A DNA stretch of 55,131 bases. Origin: a bacterium (lineage in GTDB: Bacteria > Cyanobacteriota > Vampirovibrionia > Gastranaerophilales > Gastranaerophilaceae). A program made the translations under genes and the position numbers. Positions 6,736 through 16,806 of this stretch are shown piece after piece; the stretch's first letter is position 1; each line of letters opens with the position of its first letter. Where the stretch lies: the NCBI GenBank assembly GCA_017405375.1, contig JAFRAO010000049.1:1-55131 (forward strand). The letters run 5' to 3'. The notes under the pieces were generated by a model that made no database searches, had not been told where the DNA came from, and saw only the letters and a list, made by a program, of their open reading frames with translations.

Positions 6736-7785
6736 TTGTCAGATATAATTACTATTGGAAGTGCTACGATAGATGTATTTGTAAGATGTGATGATGCAAA
6801 TATTGTTTCAGTTCAGTCTTTGGGTAAAAAATCAGAATTTATGAGTTATAAATATGGCTCAAAACTTGAAATAACTGATTTTGATACAAATGTTGGCGGC
6901 GGCGGAATTAATACTGCAATTAATTTTTCGAATTTAGGGTATAAAACGTCAGCAATTTTTAAACTTGGAAAAGATATATATTCAAAAGGTATATTTAATT
7001 TTTTTGAGGATAAAAATGTAGATATTTCGCATATAATACATTCATCGCACACGACTACCGGATTTTCTATTATTTTGGTTAGTTTTGCCGGCGACAGAAC
7101 TGTATTGGCTCATAGAGGCGGTAACGGAGAAATAAAAAAAGAAGAAATTGATTTTGAAATTCTAAAAAAAGCAAAATTTATTTATTTGGCTCCATTAAAC
7201 GGAAAATCTACAAAAATACTCGAACCGATTGTTGATTTTGCACATGAAAACAATATAAAAATTTGTGTAAATGCAGGAACATCAAGTATTAAAAAAGGCT
7301 TTGAATACATGAAAAAGATTTTGGAAAATGCTCATGTTGTTGTTATGAACAAAGAAGAAGCGCAAATGTGTACAAAAATTGAAATCAGACCTGATACAAC
7401 AGAAAAGAAATATTCTTTAGAAAAAATTCATCCTGATATAATCAATATTCTAAAAAAATTAAAAGTTAGAGAATATCAAAATATAGTTATGACTGATGGT
7501 GGAAATGGTGCATACGCATATAACGGCAAAAACTTTTATTTTTGTCCTGTTTTCCCGGGCAAAGTTGTTTCGACTTTAGGCGCAGGAGATGCATTTGCTT
7601 CAACTTTTTGCGGGGCTATGCACAAAACTAATTTTGATATTGCAAAATCATTAGTTTATGCATCAATCAATTCAAGTTCTGTTGTATCAAAATTTAGCGC
7701 AACAGAAGGACTTTTAACTTTTGAAAAAATAGAAAAAATAATGGCTGAAAACAAAGATTACAAATGTCAGATTATTGAATTGTAA
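6736..7785 (+). CDS. PfkB-family carbohydrate kinase
   Basis: The 349-residue protein has the ribokinase fold: N-terminal IITIGSATIDVFV, substrate motif NVGGGGINTAINFSNLGY and the catalytic/ATP signature STLGAGDAFAST near residue 275. The start is TTG, since the upstream ATG in the other frame ends immediately and the protein begins correctly at MSDII. The substrate cannot be told from sequence; ribokinase-, adenosine kinase- and ADP-dependent-like members all share these motifs. Confidence 0.9.
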   Translation: MSDIITIGSATIDVFVRCDDANIVSVQSLGKKSEFMSYKYGSKLEITDFDTNVGGGGINTAINFSNLGYKTSAIFKLGKDIYSKGIFNFFEDKNVDISHIIHSSHTTTGFSIILVSFAGDRTVLAHRGGNGEIKKEEIDFEILKKAKFIYLAPLNGKSTKILEPIVDFAHENNIKICVNAGTSSIKKGFEYMKKILENAHVVVMNKEEAQMCTKIEIRPDTTEKKYSLEKIHPDIINILKKLKVREYQNIVMTDGGNGAYAYNGKNFYFCPVFPGKVVSTLGAGDAFASTFCGAMHKTNFDIAKSLVYASINSSSVVSKFSATEGLLTFEKIEKIMAENKDYKCQIIEL

Positions 7786-7914
7786 TTATGATAAGGCGTA
7801 ACAATAACATATTACTTCTATTTACGCAATCGCAATCAATATTTATTACTTGTTTTATATTATTTAATCATTTTGTGATTTTTATGTATAATAAAAAAGA
7901 AAGAAGGACTAGAA

Positions 7915-8970
7915 ATGATTGAAAAAGATTCAAAAATATATTTATCCGGACATAAAGGACTTGTTGGAAGCGCAATATACAGAAGATTACAAAAAGAAGG
8001 TTTTACTAATATAATTACAAGGAGTCATAAAGAACTTGATTTATGCAATCAACAGGCTGTTGAAGAATTTTTTGAGCAAGAAAAACCTGAATATGTAATT
8101 CTTGCAGCTGCAAAAGTCGGCGGAATTATGGCTAATTCACAATATCCGGCAGAATTCATATACCAAAACCTTATGATTGGAACAAATATTGTTAATTCAA
8201 GTTACAAACACGGTGTTAAAAAGCTTTTAAATCTTGGTTCTTCTTGCATTTATCCAAGAATGGCACCTCAACCAATGAAAGAGGATTGCCTTTTGACTTC
8301 AGAATTAGAAAAAACAAACGAAGCATACGCTTTAGCAAAAATTGCAATTATAAAATTATGCAGATACTATAACGACCAATACGGAACAAACTATATTTCC
8401 GCTATGCCGACAAACCAATACGGAATAGGTGATAATTTTAATATGGAAACTGCTCACCTTTTGCCAATGATACTTAGACGTTTTCATTTAGCAAAACTTC
8501 TAATGCAAGGTGATATGGAAGCTATTAAAAAAGATTTAAAACGCTATAAATTAGGTTGGGGATTAGATGAGCAGCTTAATGACAATAATATTGTAGAAAT
8601 GCTTAACAAAGTCGGAGCGTATGATGACCATGTTGTTCTTTGGGGTGATGGTTCAGTATATAGAGAAATGATGTGTTCCGATGATTTGGCTGATGCTTGT
8701 GTTTATTTATTAATGAATAAGGACTACAATGAAGTCGGAGAACTTGTGAATATTACAAAAGGCGACGATATTCAATTAAAAGATTTGTTTGAAATGGTTA
8801 AAAGAATTGTCGGCTACAAAGGTGAAATTGTTTATGATAAATCGAAACCAAACGGAACACCGCGTAAAATGATGGATGCTACTCACATAAAAGAACTCGG
8901 ATGGGAACCTAAAATAGATTTAGAAACAGGAATAACAGAATTTTATAATTGGTACAAATCTTTAGATTAA
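7915..8970 (+). CDS. fcl: GDP-L-fucose synthase
   Basis: This NADPH-dependent epimerase-reductase makes GDP-L-fucose from GDP-4-keto-6-deoxymannose for surface glycans. GHKGLVGSAIYRRL (residues 12-25) binds the nucleotide, SSCIYP and the YALAK catalytic Tyr-Lys pair follow, then NQYGIGDNFN. At 351 residues it is about 30 longer than the E. coli type because of an insert near residues 195-225 (LLMQGDMEAIKKDL); longer forms are known in other phyla. AGAAGGA precedes the ATG. The dehydratase gmd is not adjacent. Confidence 0.93.
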   Translation: MIEKDSKIYLSGHKGLVGSAIYRRLQKEGFTNIITRSHKELDLCNQQAVEEFFEQEKPEYVILAAAKVGGIMANSQYPAEFIYQNLMIGTNIVNSSYKHGVKKLLNLGSSCIYPRMAPQPMKEDCLLTSELEKTNEAYALAKIAIIKLCRYYNDQYGTNYISAMPTNQYGIGDNFNMETAHLLPMILRRFHLAKLLMQGDMEAIKKDLKRYKLGWGLDEQLNDNNIVEMLNKVGAYDDHVVLWGDGSVYREMMCSDDLADACVYLLMNKDYNEVGELVNITKGDDIQLKDLFEMVKRIVGYKGEIVYDKSKPNGTPRKMMDATHIKELGWEPKIDLETGITEFYNWYKSLD

Positions 8971-8991
8971 ATTAGTTACCCGATTGTAGTG

Positions 8992-9020
8992 TTGAAATGA
9001 ATAATTTTTTCATATAAAAT
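8992..9020 (+). promoter_or_regulatory. Predicted promoter of the M16 peptidase-recG pair
   Basis: TTGAAA (8992-8997), a 17-nt spacer and TAAAAT (9015-9020) precede the gene at 9045, which has its own GGGGA ribosome binding site. Confidence 0.6.
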
Positions 9021-9044
9021 GTTTAAGTAAAGGGGATAGATTAT

Positions 9045-11633
9045 ATGAAAAAATATGTGTTATTGTTATTTATTATTCTTTTTGGCAATTGTGTTTTTGC
9101 AACTGATTTTAATGTTTATAAAGGAAATAACGGTCATACAATTATTGTAAAACAAGTCAGTTCAAATCCGATTGTCATAATAGATACTTGGATAAAAACA
9201 GGTTCTATCAATGAAAATGATAAAAATAGCGGGGTTTCTCACTTTTTAGAGCATCTCTTCTTTAAGGGAACAGAAAAGAATCCTGCAGGTACATTTGACA
9301 GAATTTTGGAATCAAAGGGTGCTGTTACAAATGCCGCTACTAGCAAAGATTTTACTCATTATTATATAAAAATTCCGTCAAAAGATTTTGATTTAGCCTT
9401 AAATCTTCATGCAGATATGTTATTAAATCCTAAAATTCCTCAAGCAGAAATGGATCAAGAACGCAAAGTAGTTTTAGAAGAAATTGCAAAAGATAAAAAT
9501 TCTCCAAGAGATATGGTTTATGATAATTTAAACGAACTTATATACAAAGTTCACCCATATAAAAGAGAAGTGATAGGTGACTCAAAAGTTATTGAAACAA
9601 TATCAAGGGAAGAAGTTTTAGATTATTATTACAAAAACTATGCTCCTGAAAATATGGTAACTATTGTAATTGGGGATGTTAATCCTGATGAAACAGCAAA
9701 AAAAGTAAAAGAAGCATTCAATATTACACCAAGGAAATTAGAAAAACACTTATATCAAAAAGAGCCGCCAATTACATCTCAGCGAATAAAAGAAGTTCAA
9801 ACAGACAGTAATTCAGCTTATATGATGATAGGTTTCAAAGGTACAAATGCTGTACACAGTGACGAATATGCTCTTGATATACTTGCAGCTATTCTTGGGG
9901 ATGGTCGTTCATCAAGATTTTATCAACGCATAAAAGAACAAAAACAACTTGCAAATTCTATAAGTGCTGCAAACGCATCATATAAAGATGACGGCATATT
10001 CTACATTAATACTAATTTTCAACCGGAAAATAAAGATAAATTAAAAAATGCTATTTTTGAAGAAGTTAAAAATATTCAAACAAACGGTGTAACTGATGAA
10101 GAAGTTCAACGAGCAAAGAATATTATAGAAAAAGATACACATTATTCGCGAGAATCTATTTCAAATGTGGCATCAGAAATAGGATATACTCTAGTTTTGA
10201 CAAATGATATAAAAAATTATGACAATTACTTAGCGCAAATAAAAAAAGTTACTCCACAAGACGTAAAACGAGTAGCCAATAAATATTTAAACGAAAATAA
10301 ATGTGCAATTTCAATCGTAATGCCCCAAAATGAAATAAAAAAGATTTCAAATGTAAAAGAAACTGTAAATCATAACGCAAAACTTGTAAAATCAGCTTAT
10401 AACACAGATAAATATATTTTGGATAATGGTGCAACATTATTAATCAATAAACATCAAAATAACGATATTGTTGCAATTTCCATAAAAGCAAAGGGCGGTG
10501 AATTCTTAGAAAAAATTGCCGGAACAGGCTCTTTAACTGCCTCAACAATGACAAAAGGGACCAAAAATTATTCTCAATTAGAATTATCAAAAGTTATGGA
10601 AGAAAACGGTATTGAAATAGCACCATCTTCTAATGCAGATTATTTTGTAATAAATGTTTTAACAACAAAACAGCAACTTCCGCTTACACTAAAATTGTTA
10701 GATGAAATTGTTAATAATGCTCAATTCAATAATGATGAAATCGAAAAAGCTCGTAAAAATATTTTGAACGGAATAAAAGCGAGCCGCGATGTTCCACTAA
10801 ATAAAGCATTAGAAAATTACAAAACCGAATTGTTTACAGGAACCGTATATTCAAATACACAAAAAATTGTAGAAAAGACTTTGCCAAGCGTAAAAAGAAA
10901 TGACATTATAGAATTCTATAATACAATTTTTTATCCAAAGAATCTGGTAATATCAGTTAATGGGGACGTGGACAAACAAGAAATAATAAATGAACTTTCA
11001 ACTATTTTTAGTAAACAAAACGGAAATGAATTTTTATACAAAAACTACGAAAATGACTTTCCAACAAGAACTACAAAAAAAGAAATCGTAACTCCAATAA
11101 AGGACTTACAAACATCTTGGATTATTTTGGGATGGCAAACAGATGGAACGGTTAATGTAAAGGACTTTGCAACACTTCAAGTTATTGATGCCTTTTTAGG
11201 TACAGGCATGAGTTCAAGACTTTTCAGGCACTTAAGAGAAGATTTAGGACTTGCTTATCAAATTGGTACAGGTTTTTCACCAAATGTTCTAAAAGGTTCT
11301 TTTACTATGTATATCGGAACAAATCCTAAAAATGTAACTCTTGCAAAAGATGGAATGTTAAAAGAAATTCAAACATTAAAAAAAGAATTTGTTAGTGAAC
11401 AAGAACTACAAGATGCAAAAAATCAATTGATAGGCAAATATCTACTTGCACTTGAAACAAATTTAGACAAAGCTTCTGCACTTTCAACTTATGAAATAAC
11501 AGGCAGAGGATTCGATTTTGTTAATCAGTATGCAAAGTTGATAAATAGTGTTACACCTTCAGATATTATTGAAGTTGCTAACAAATATTTCAATGATAAT
11601 TACGTTGAATCAATTGTTGATAAGGCTAAATAA
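9045..11633 (+). CDS. Secreted M16-family zinc peptidase, two-half form
   Basis: A signal peptide (residues 1 to about 19, ending CVFA) directs it to the periplasm or outer membrane. The inverted zinc motif HFLEH is at residues 66-70, with the downstream glutamate in ERKVVLEEIAKD. The second half (about 430-862) repeats the fold without the HxxEH motif, as is usual for the inactive partner domain (LREDLGLAYQIGTGF is the conserved M16C segment). Many bacteria encode the halves separately; here they are fused in 862 residues. The stop codon overlaps the recG ATG by 1 nt. Confidence 0.94.
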   Translation: MKKYVLLLFIILFGNCVFATDFNVYKGNNGHTIIVKQVSSNPIVIIDTWIKTGSINENDKNSGVSHFLEHLFFKGTEKNPAGTFDRILESKGAVTNAATSKDFTHYYIKIPSKDFDLALNLHADMLLNPKIPQAEMDQERKVVLEEIAKDKNSPRDMVYDNLNELIYKVHPYKREVIGDSKVIETISREEVLDYYYKNYAPENMVTIVIGDVNPDETAKKVKEAFNITPRKLEKHLYQKEPPITSQRIKEVQTDSNSAYMMIGFKGTNAVHSDEYALDILAAILGDGRSSRFYQRIKEQKQLANSISAANASYKDDGIFYINTNFQPENKDKLKNAIFEEVKNIQTNGVTDEEVQRAKNIIEKDTHYSRESISNVASEIGYTLVLTNDIKNYDNYLAQIKKVTPQDVKRVANKYLNENKCAISIVMPQNEIKKISNVKETVNHNAKLVKSAYNTDKYILDNGATLLINKHQNNDIVAISIKAKGGEFLEKIAGTGSLTASTMTKGTKNYSQLELSKVMEENGIEIAPSSNADYFVINVLTTKQQLPLTLKLLDEIVNNAQFNNDEIEKARKNILNGIKASRDVPLNKALENYKTELFTGTVYSNTQKIVEKTLPSVKRNDIIEFYNTIFYPKNLVISVNGDVDKQEIINELSTIFSKQNGNEFLYKNYENDFPTRTTKKEIVTPIKDLQTSWIILGWQTDGTVNVKDFATLQVIDAFLGTGMSSRLFRHLREDLGLAYQIGTGFSPNVLKGSFTMYIGTNPKNVTLAKDGMLKEIQTLKKEFVSEQELQDAKNQLIGKYLLALETNLDKASALSTYEITGRGFDFVNQYAKLINSVTPSDIIEVANKYFNDNYVESIVDKAK

Positions 11634-14023
11634 TGGATAATTTAGACCAAATAAGACAATCCGTAGAAATTGAAATTAAATACGGATACATTGATATAAA
11701 AGGAAAAACAAAAGTTTTTTCTAAGTTTATGCAATCTGTTATTCAAAAGGAATACAAATTAACAAAAAATCCAAAATGGAGAGTCTTAATTGAGGCCTTT
11801 GAGCGATATCCGCTTGAATCTATGCCAATTAGAAGAAAAATTCTTAACAGATTTTGCACCGTTTTAAAGAATGATATCGAATCAAAAAAAGAAAACGCTA
11901 ATAAAGAAAATAAAAATACAAAAGAAGTTGTAAAACTGCCAAATCAATGTGATATAACATACGTAAAAGGAGTAGGTCCAAAAGTCGGATATTTGATGAA
12001 TAAATTGAATATCTATACAGCAAATGACCTTTTATACTATTTTCCAAAACGCCACGTAGATTATTCAGGCAGAACCATGATAAAAGATTTAGTCGAAGGC
12101 GAAAATAAAACAATTTTTGGTTACATTAAGTCTGTTCAATCATTTACAACCAAAAATAATCTTGGAGTTATAAAAGTAAAAATTTGTGATGAATCAGGTT
12201 CAATTGAATTAAACTTTTTTCAAGCAAAAGCCAATCGATTTATTTTAGAGCGAACAAAATCACAATTTCCTATTGGTGCAGGAATTATGGTTGCAGGCGA
12301 AGTAAAATTGAATAAGTACAATATGAAATTAACACTCGAAAAAACAACTTATTCTATTATTTCAGATGAAATTTTTGATAACTCAAATTTGAATATGGGA
12401 CGAATTGTTCCTATTTATCCTTTGAGTGAAAATTTAAACATGAAAACACTTAGAAAAGCAGTTTTTAATGCTTTAGAAATGTTTAAGAATACAATTAAAA
12501 CAGTTTTGCCTGAAGATATTTGCAAAAAATATAATATTATGGATAAAAAAGATGCTGTTTTTCAAATGCATTTTCCTCAAGATATGGAAACATTGGAAAG
12601 AGCAAGATTTTCTTTGGTATTTGAAGAATTTTTTATAGCACAACTTAGATTAGCCAATTTACGTAAACAGAATCATAATCAACACAACTCCGTACAGTTT
12701 AAAATAAAAGAGGACGGACTTGTAATGAAATTTATAAAGAATTTGCCGTTTGAATTAACCCACGCACAAAAAAATGCTGTTAATGAAATTTTAAATGATT
12801 TGCAATCAGATGAACCAATGCAAAGACTCTTACAAGGAGATGTAGGAAGCGGAAAAACTGTTGTTGCTTGTATCATGCTACTTGCAGCAATCGAATGCGG
12901 CTATCAGGGTGCAATTATGGCACCAACAGAGATTCTTGCAACACAACATTACAATAATCTTGTAAACTGGCTTACACCGCTCGGTTTGCATGTTGGTTTG
13001 TTTTTAGGCAGTCAAGGTAAAAAAGACAGAAAAAAAGAAGAAATTGACATTGCAAACGGTCAGACACATATTGCAGTTGGAACTCACGCTCTTATTCAAG
13101 ATAACATTGAATTTGCAAATTTAGGTGCGATTGTAATTGATGAACAGCACAGATTTGGAGTAAAACAACGAATAAAACTAAGTAAAAAATCAGTATCACC
13201 ACAAGTTTTAATTATGACTGCAACGCCAATTCCAAGAACTTTAGCTCTTTCAGTTCATGGAGATTTAGATTTAACATTGATAGATGAGCTTCCAAAAGGC
13301 AGAAAACCTGTCAAAACAATATTTACAAACGCTCGGAAGCAAATTTATACACTAATACGACAACAAATTAATGAAGGTAGGCAAGCATACATTGTATATC
13401 CGCTAATAGAAGAAAGTGAAACACTATCAGCAAAAGCCGCAACGATAGAAGCTGAAAGGCTACAAAAAGAAGTATTCCCTGATTTCAAAGTTGGTTTATT
13501 ACATGGAAAACTAAAAAACAATGAAAAAGAAAAAGTAATGAACGATTTTAAAGAAGGAAAATATAATATATTAGTATCTACAACGGTTGTTGAAGTTGGT
13601 GTTGATGTACCAAATGCAACGGTTATTGTAATAGAAAATTCAGAAAGGTTTGGACTTTCTCAACTTCATCAATTAAGAGGGCGTGTCGGACGTTCTGACT
13701 TGCAATCTTATTGCATACTAACTTCTTCATCAAGAAATCCTGAAACAAAAGCCAGATTAGAAATTATGACTCAAACAAATGACGGTTTTGTAATAGCTGA
13801 AAAAGATTTAGAACTGAGAGGCCCGGGCGAATTTTTGGGAACACGTCAAAGCGGTCTGCCGGATATGGTTGTTGCAGATATTGTAAAAGATACGAAAATA
13901 CTCGAAATTGCAAGAAGGGAAGCATTTGAATTCGTTGAAAATAATGACTTAAATGATTTTCCTCTTCTGAATTTTAGCACAGGGCTACAATCACTTAATT
14001 CAATCGACTACTTAAAAACATAA
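11633..14023 (+). CDS. recG: ATP-dependent DNA helicase RecG
   Basis: RecG remodels stalled replication forks and Holliday junctions. The 796-residue protein has an N-terminal helical extension (about 1-100), the wedge/OB domain (VKGVGPKVGYLMNKL, YFPKRHVDYSG), Walker A GDVGSGKT, the DEQH box (IVIDEQHRFGVKQR), TATPIPRTLAL, and the C-terminal helicase motif LHQLRGRVGRSD with the RecG tail (ELRGPGEFLGTRQSG). The N-terminal extension of about 100 residues resembles that of cyanobacterial and plastid RecG. It is coupled to the peptidase gene by TAATG. Confidence 0.97.
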   Translation: MDNLDQIRQSVEIEIKYGYIDIKGKTKVFSKFMQSVIQKEYKLTKNPKWRVLIEAFERYPLESMPIRRKILNRFCTVLKNDIESKKENANKENKNTKEVVKLPNQCDITYVKGVGPKVGYLMNKLNIYTANDLLYYFPKRHVDYSGRTMIKDLVEGENKTIFGYIKSVQSFTTKNNLGVIKVKICDESGSIELNFFQAKANRFILERTKSQFPIGAGIMVAGEVKLNKYNMKLTLEKTTYSIISDEIFDNSNLNMGRIVPIYPLSENLNMKTLRKAVFNALEMFKNTIKTVLPEDICKKYNIMDKKDAVFQMHFPQDMETLERARFSLVFEEFFIAQLRLANLRKQNHNQHNSVQFKIKEDGLVMKFIKNLPFELTHAQKNAVNEILNDLQSDEPMQRLLQGDVGSGKTVVACIMLLAAIECGYQGAIMAPTEILATQHYNNLVNWLTPLGLHVGLFLGSQGKKDRKKEEIDIANGQTHIAVGTHALIQDNIEFANLGAIVIDEQHRFGVKQRIKLSKKSVSPQVLIMTATPIPRTLALSVHGDLDLTLIDELPKGRKPVKTIFTNARKQIYTLIRQQINEGRQAYIVYPLIEESETLSAKAATIEAERLQKEVFPDFKVGLLHGKLKNNEKEKVMNDFKEGKYNILVSTTVVEVGVDVPNATVIVIENSERFGLSQLHQLRGRVGRSDLQSYCILTSSSRNPETKARLEIMTQTNDGFVIAEKDLELRGPGEFLGTRQSGLPDMVVADIVKDTKILEIARREAFEFVENNDLNDFPLLNFSTGLQSLNSIDYLKT

Positions 14024-14054
14024 AATATTTCACGCAATATTGAATTTAAAAAGA

Positions 14055-14855
14055 TTATTTTATAATCATAAATGATTTTAGTTTTCTGCCTGTATCGGCC
14101 AATCCAAATTGTGTAGAAGTAACATTTATTCTTTTTTTGTAATTTAGAGATGTTGAACTTCCACCATCAAACGCCATAGCAGATTCCAGCCCCATGCTTT
14201 TGCATAAATTTCTAACTTCGAAAATATTCTTAGGATTTTTATTGGTGATAATCAATATATACACATCATCATTTTTTAATCCTATAATTGTTCGTGCTGT
14301 TCTATCCAAAACTGATGCTGATTGTCGGATTATATTCCCTTCATCATTTTTTAATATAAAAAATTCCTCTTCTAACCTTAATTCAGGAAGAATTTGCGGA
14401 CCACCCTGTGCTGATTCAATTATTTTGCATGAATAATCAACAGGCGTATTATGCGGAACTATTGAATATTTCAATTTCCTATTACATTCTGTAATTCTAA
14501 ACTCAGAACGATTTAATATCTTATCCATATTCTCTGCTAAAACAGGGTTTAATAGTAAATTTTCATTCGTAGTTGGGTCTTCAATCATTTTTCCATCAGA
14601 AAAAATATATGATATTGTTTTTTCGTTTTTAGGGTCAAAAAATCCGGTATTAATTGTTAATTGTGATTTATATTTTTTATGAATTTCTTTGTTCGTTACT
14701 AATTTGTCAGAAGAAACAAATTTTATTTTTTTCTTCATTAATTTACCGCTTAATTTTATACTGTAAATTCCATCGCTGTATTTAACGTCAATATCGTTAG
14801 CATATACAACTGTACCGCAAAGTATTAATAAAAATAAAAGTAATATTTTTTTCAT
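14055..14855 (-). CDS. Exported phosphodiester glycosidase-family protein (NAGPA-like)
   Basis: The 266 residues begin with a signal peptide (about 1-19, ending VVYA). The family pattern is clear: TINTGFFDP, ESAQGGPQIL, LDRTARTIIGL and AMAFDGGSSTSLNY. Known relatives hydrolyse N-acetylglucosamine-1-phosphodiester bonds or related cell-surface linkages; the substrate here is unknown. It is the third gene of the lptB-lptF/G-glycosidase group, 15 nt after the permease, which hints at a glycan or envelope substrate. Confidence 0.87.
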   Translation of the reverse strand: MKKILLLFLLILCGTVVYANDIDVKYSDGIYSIKLSGKLMKKKIKFVSSDKLVTNKEIHKKYKSQLTINTGFFDPKNEKTISYIFSDGKMIEDPTTNENLLLNPVLAENMDKILNRSEFRITECNRKLKYSIVPHNTPVDYSCKIIESAQGGPQILPELRLEEEFFILKNDEGNIIRQSASVLDRTARTIIGLKNDDVYILIITNKNPKNIFEVRNLCKSMGLESAMAFDGGSSTSLNYKKRINVTSTQFGLADTGRKLKSFMIIK

Positions 14856-14870
14856 TATAGACTCCGTTTA

Positions 14871-15986
14871 TTATAAATCTTTATGTTTATATATTGCATA
14901 AACCGCAGCCATAAATGCTAAAAGTGGCATTATTGCAGTTAAAAGCGGATTTAAAATTTCTTTTTCTGCCAGCAAGTCAAAAAATGGCAAAGTTATATAA
15001 TATGCAAATATTGTTGCAATCGCAACAGTAAATCCAATCAATCTCTGTTCTCTTGGTCGGCTAAATCCCAATAAACAACCCATAATTGCTAATAACACGC
15101 AAACGAACGGGTGGAAAAATCTTTGATAATATTTGTTTAACATTAAACTATATTCTTCATTAAGTGATTCTTTCTTCAATAGTTTTATGTATTTTAGTAA
15201 ATCTCTGTTAGTAATTTCTCGCTCTTTTTTTACGGAATTAGTCATTAATGTGTAAGCTGTATTTGCACTTTCACCTTCTAAAATAGTTTTCTTATCTTCA
15301 GTCGCTATATTTACATATATTCCGTCAGGTGAAATTTGGTATGTTGTTACATCGTACAACTCCCAATGATTAGGAAATGTTTTCCCGCCTTTTGCTGCAT
15401 ATATATAATTTAAACCATGCAAATCATTGTATATATTTCTTGAAAAATCCAAAACTATAATGTTTGCCATAATTCCGTCATAAAATGAAGATACCACAAC
15501 AGATGTTATCGGCTGATTATTTTTATCTTTTTGATTGTACATATATTGAATTACGGGCTTATATTTTTGAATTTCAAATTTCTTAACTTCTGAATACGGT
15601 ATCAATTTGTCGTAAGTTATAAAACACAAAGCACTTATAAGCAAACTAAAGACAACTACCGGTGCTATTATACGACCAAATGGCATGCCTATCGCTCTTA
15701 ATATTGTTAACTCAGAATCCTTGCTCAATTTATCAAAAGAAAATAAAGTACCTAACAATAAACCGACAGGAAAGGCTTTTCCAAGTATTTTCGGAAGTTC
15801 TAAAAGCAAAACCAAAATAGCTTCTTTTACGGTATATTCGCCTTCTAACGTACACTTTATCGTATTTAAAAGCATTTCAGGAGCAATCCAAACTATCGTA
15901 AACAACATAATTGCGCCAAAAGTTGCGTAGACAACTTGTTTTAAAATATATTTATCATATATTTTTAATTTGAAATTTAAGTTCAT
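14871..15986 (-). CDS. LPS export ABC transporter permease, LptF/LptG family
   Basis: The 371 residues show the YjgP/YjgQ plan: three N-terminal membrane helices (YDKYILKQVVYATFGAIMLF first), a periplasmic beta-jellyroll region (about 135-265), and three C-terminal helices (FHPFVCVLLAIMGCLLGFSRPREQR). It forms the membrane part of the LPS extractor with LptB. Only one such permease gene is here; cyanobacterial-type systems often have a single one, so LptF versus LptG cannot be assigned. TAATG overlap with lptB shows coupling. Confidence 0.92.
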   Translation of the reverse strand: MNLNFKLKIYDKYILKQVVYATFGAIMLFTIVWIAPEMLLNTIKCTLEGEYTVKEAILVLLLELPKILGKAFPVGLLLGTLFSFDKLSKDSELTILRAIGMPFGRIIAPVVVFSLLISALCFITYDKLIPYSEVKKFEIQKYKPVIQYMYNQKDKNNQPITSVVVSSFYDGIMANIIVLDFSRNIYNDLHGLNYIYAAKGGKTFPNHWELYDVTTYQISPDGIYVNIATEDKKTILEGESANTAYTLMTNSVKKEREITNRDLLKYIKLLKKESLNEEYSLMLNKYYQRFFHPFVCVLLAIMGCLLGFSRPREQRLIGFTVAIATIFAYYITLPFFDLLAEKEILNPLLTAIMPLLAFMAAVYAIYKHKDL

Positions 15987-16711
15987 TATAACTGGAAGTC
16001 CTTTCCAAGGTAGAATTCTTTTGCAACAGGATCAACAGCGACATCTGAACTTTTACCTTGAATTTTTATTTTTCCGTCAAAAATTACGTATGCTCTGTCT
16101 GTAATAGAAAGAGTAGCTTTTGGATTATGGTCAGTAATTAAAACGCCCAAACCTTTATCTTCTGATAATTTTCTTATATTTTCTTTGATTTCACCGATTG
16201 CAATAGGGTCAATACCTGTGAAAGGCTCGTCCAAAAGAATAAAATCAGGGCTGGCAGCTAACGCTCTTGCAAGTTCTACCCTTCTTCTTTCACCACCGGA
16301 TAGAGAAATTGCAGATTCACCTCTTAACCTTGTCATGCCAAATTCATCTAGCAATTCCTCAAGTTTTTTCTTTTTTTCATTTACAGTTAATTTATCGTTC
16401 ATTTCAAGAACAAGTTTAATATTTTCATCAACCGTTAATTTTCTAAAAATAGATGCTTCTTGCGGAAGATAACCAATACCTGCTTTTGAGCGCAAATTCA
16501 TCGGCCAAGATGAAATATCTTCTCCGTTTAATAGTACATTCCCCCTATTAGGCTTAACTAAACCAACTACCATATAAAATGTTGTAGTTTTACCGGCACC
16601 GTTAGGTCCAAGCAAGCAGACAACTTCACCTTTATTAATTTCAAAGGTTATGTCGTTTACTACACTTCTATCCCCATATATTTTTACCAAATTCTTTGAT
16701 TCAATTATCAT
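15986..16711 (-). CDS. lptB: LPS export ABC transporter ATP-binding protein
   Basis: It is the ATPase that powers LPS transport across the periplasm. Walker A GPNGAGKTT is at residues 35-43, the Q-loop near LPQEASIFRKLTV is diagnostic of LptB, and the signature LSGGERRRVELARAL and Walker B FILLDEPFTGIDPIA follow. The length of 241 is typical. GAGG precedes the ATG on the minus strand. lptF/G follows with a 1-nt overlap. Confidence 0.96.
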   Translation of the reverse strand: MIIESKNLVKIYGDRSVVNDITFEINKGEVVCLLGPNGAGKTTTFYMVVGLVKPNRGNVLLNGEDISSWPMNLRSKAGIGYLPQEASIFRKLTVDENIKLVLEMNDKLTVNEKKKKLEELLDEFGMTRLRGESAISLSGGERRRVELARALAASPDFILLDEPFTGIDPIAIGEIKENIRKLSEDKGLGVLITDHNPKATLSITDRAYVIFDGKIKIQGKSSDVAVDPVAKEFYLGKDFQL

Positions 16712-16735
16712 AAAATAACCTCAATTTCTTGCTCT

Positions 16736-16764
16736 ATTTTAATTTAAAAATAAAATTAAAACAA
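16736..16764 (-). promoter_or_regulatory. Predicted promoter of the lptB operon
   Basis: On the minus strand TTGTTT (16759-16764), a 17-nt spacer and TAAAAT (16736-16741) lie 25 nt upstream of lptB, in the 95-nt gap after the solute-binding protein gene. Confidence 0.5.
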
Positions 16765-16806
16765 CAAAGTATTAATCTGTGTAAATCAAATAATTTTCTC
16801 TTATAA

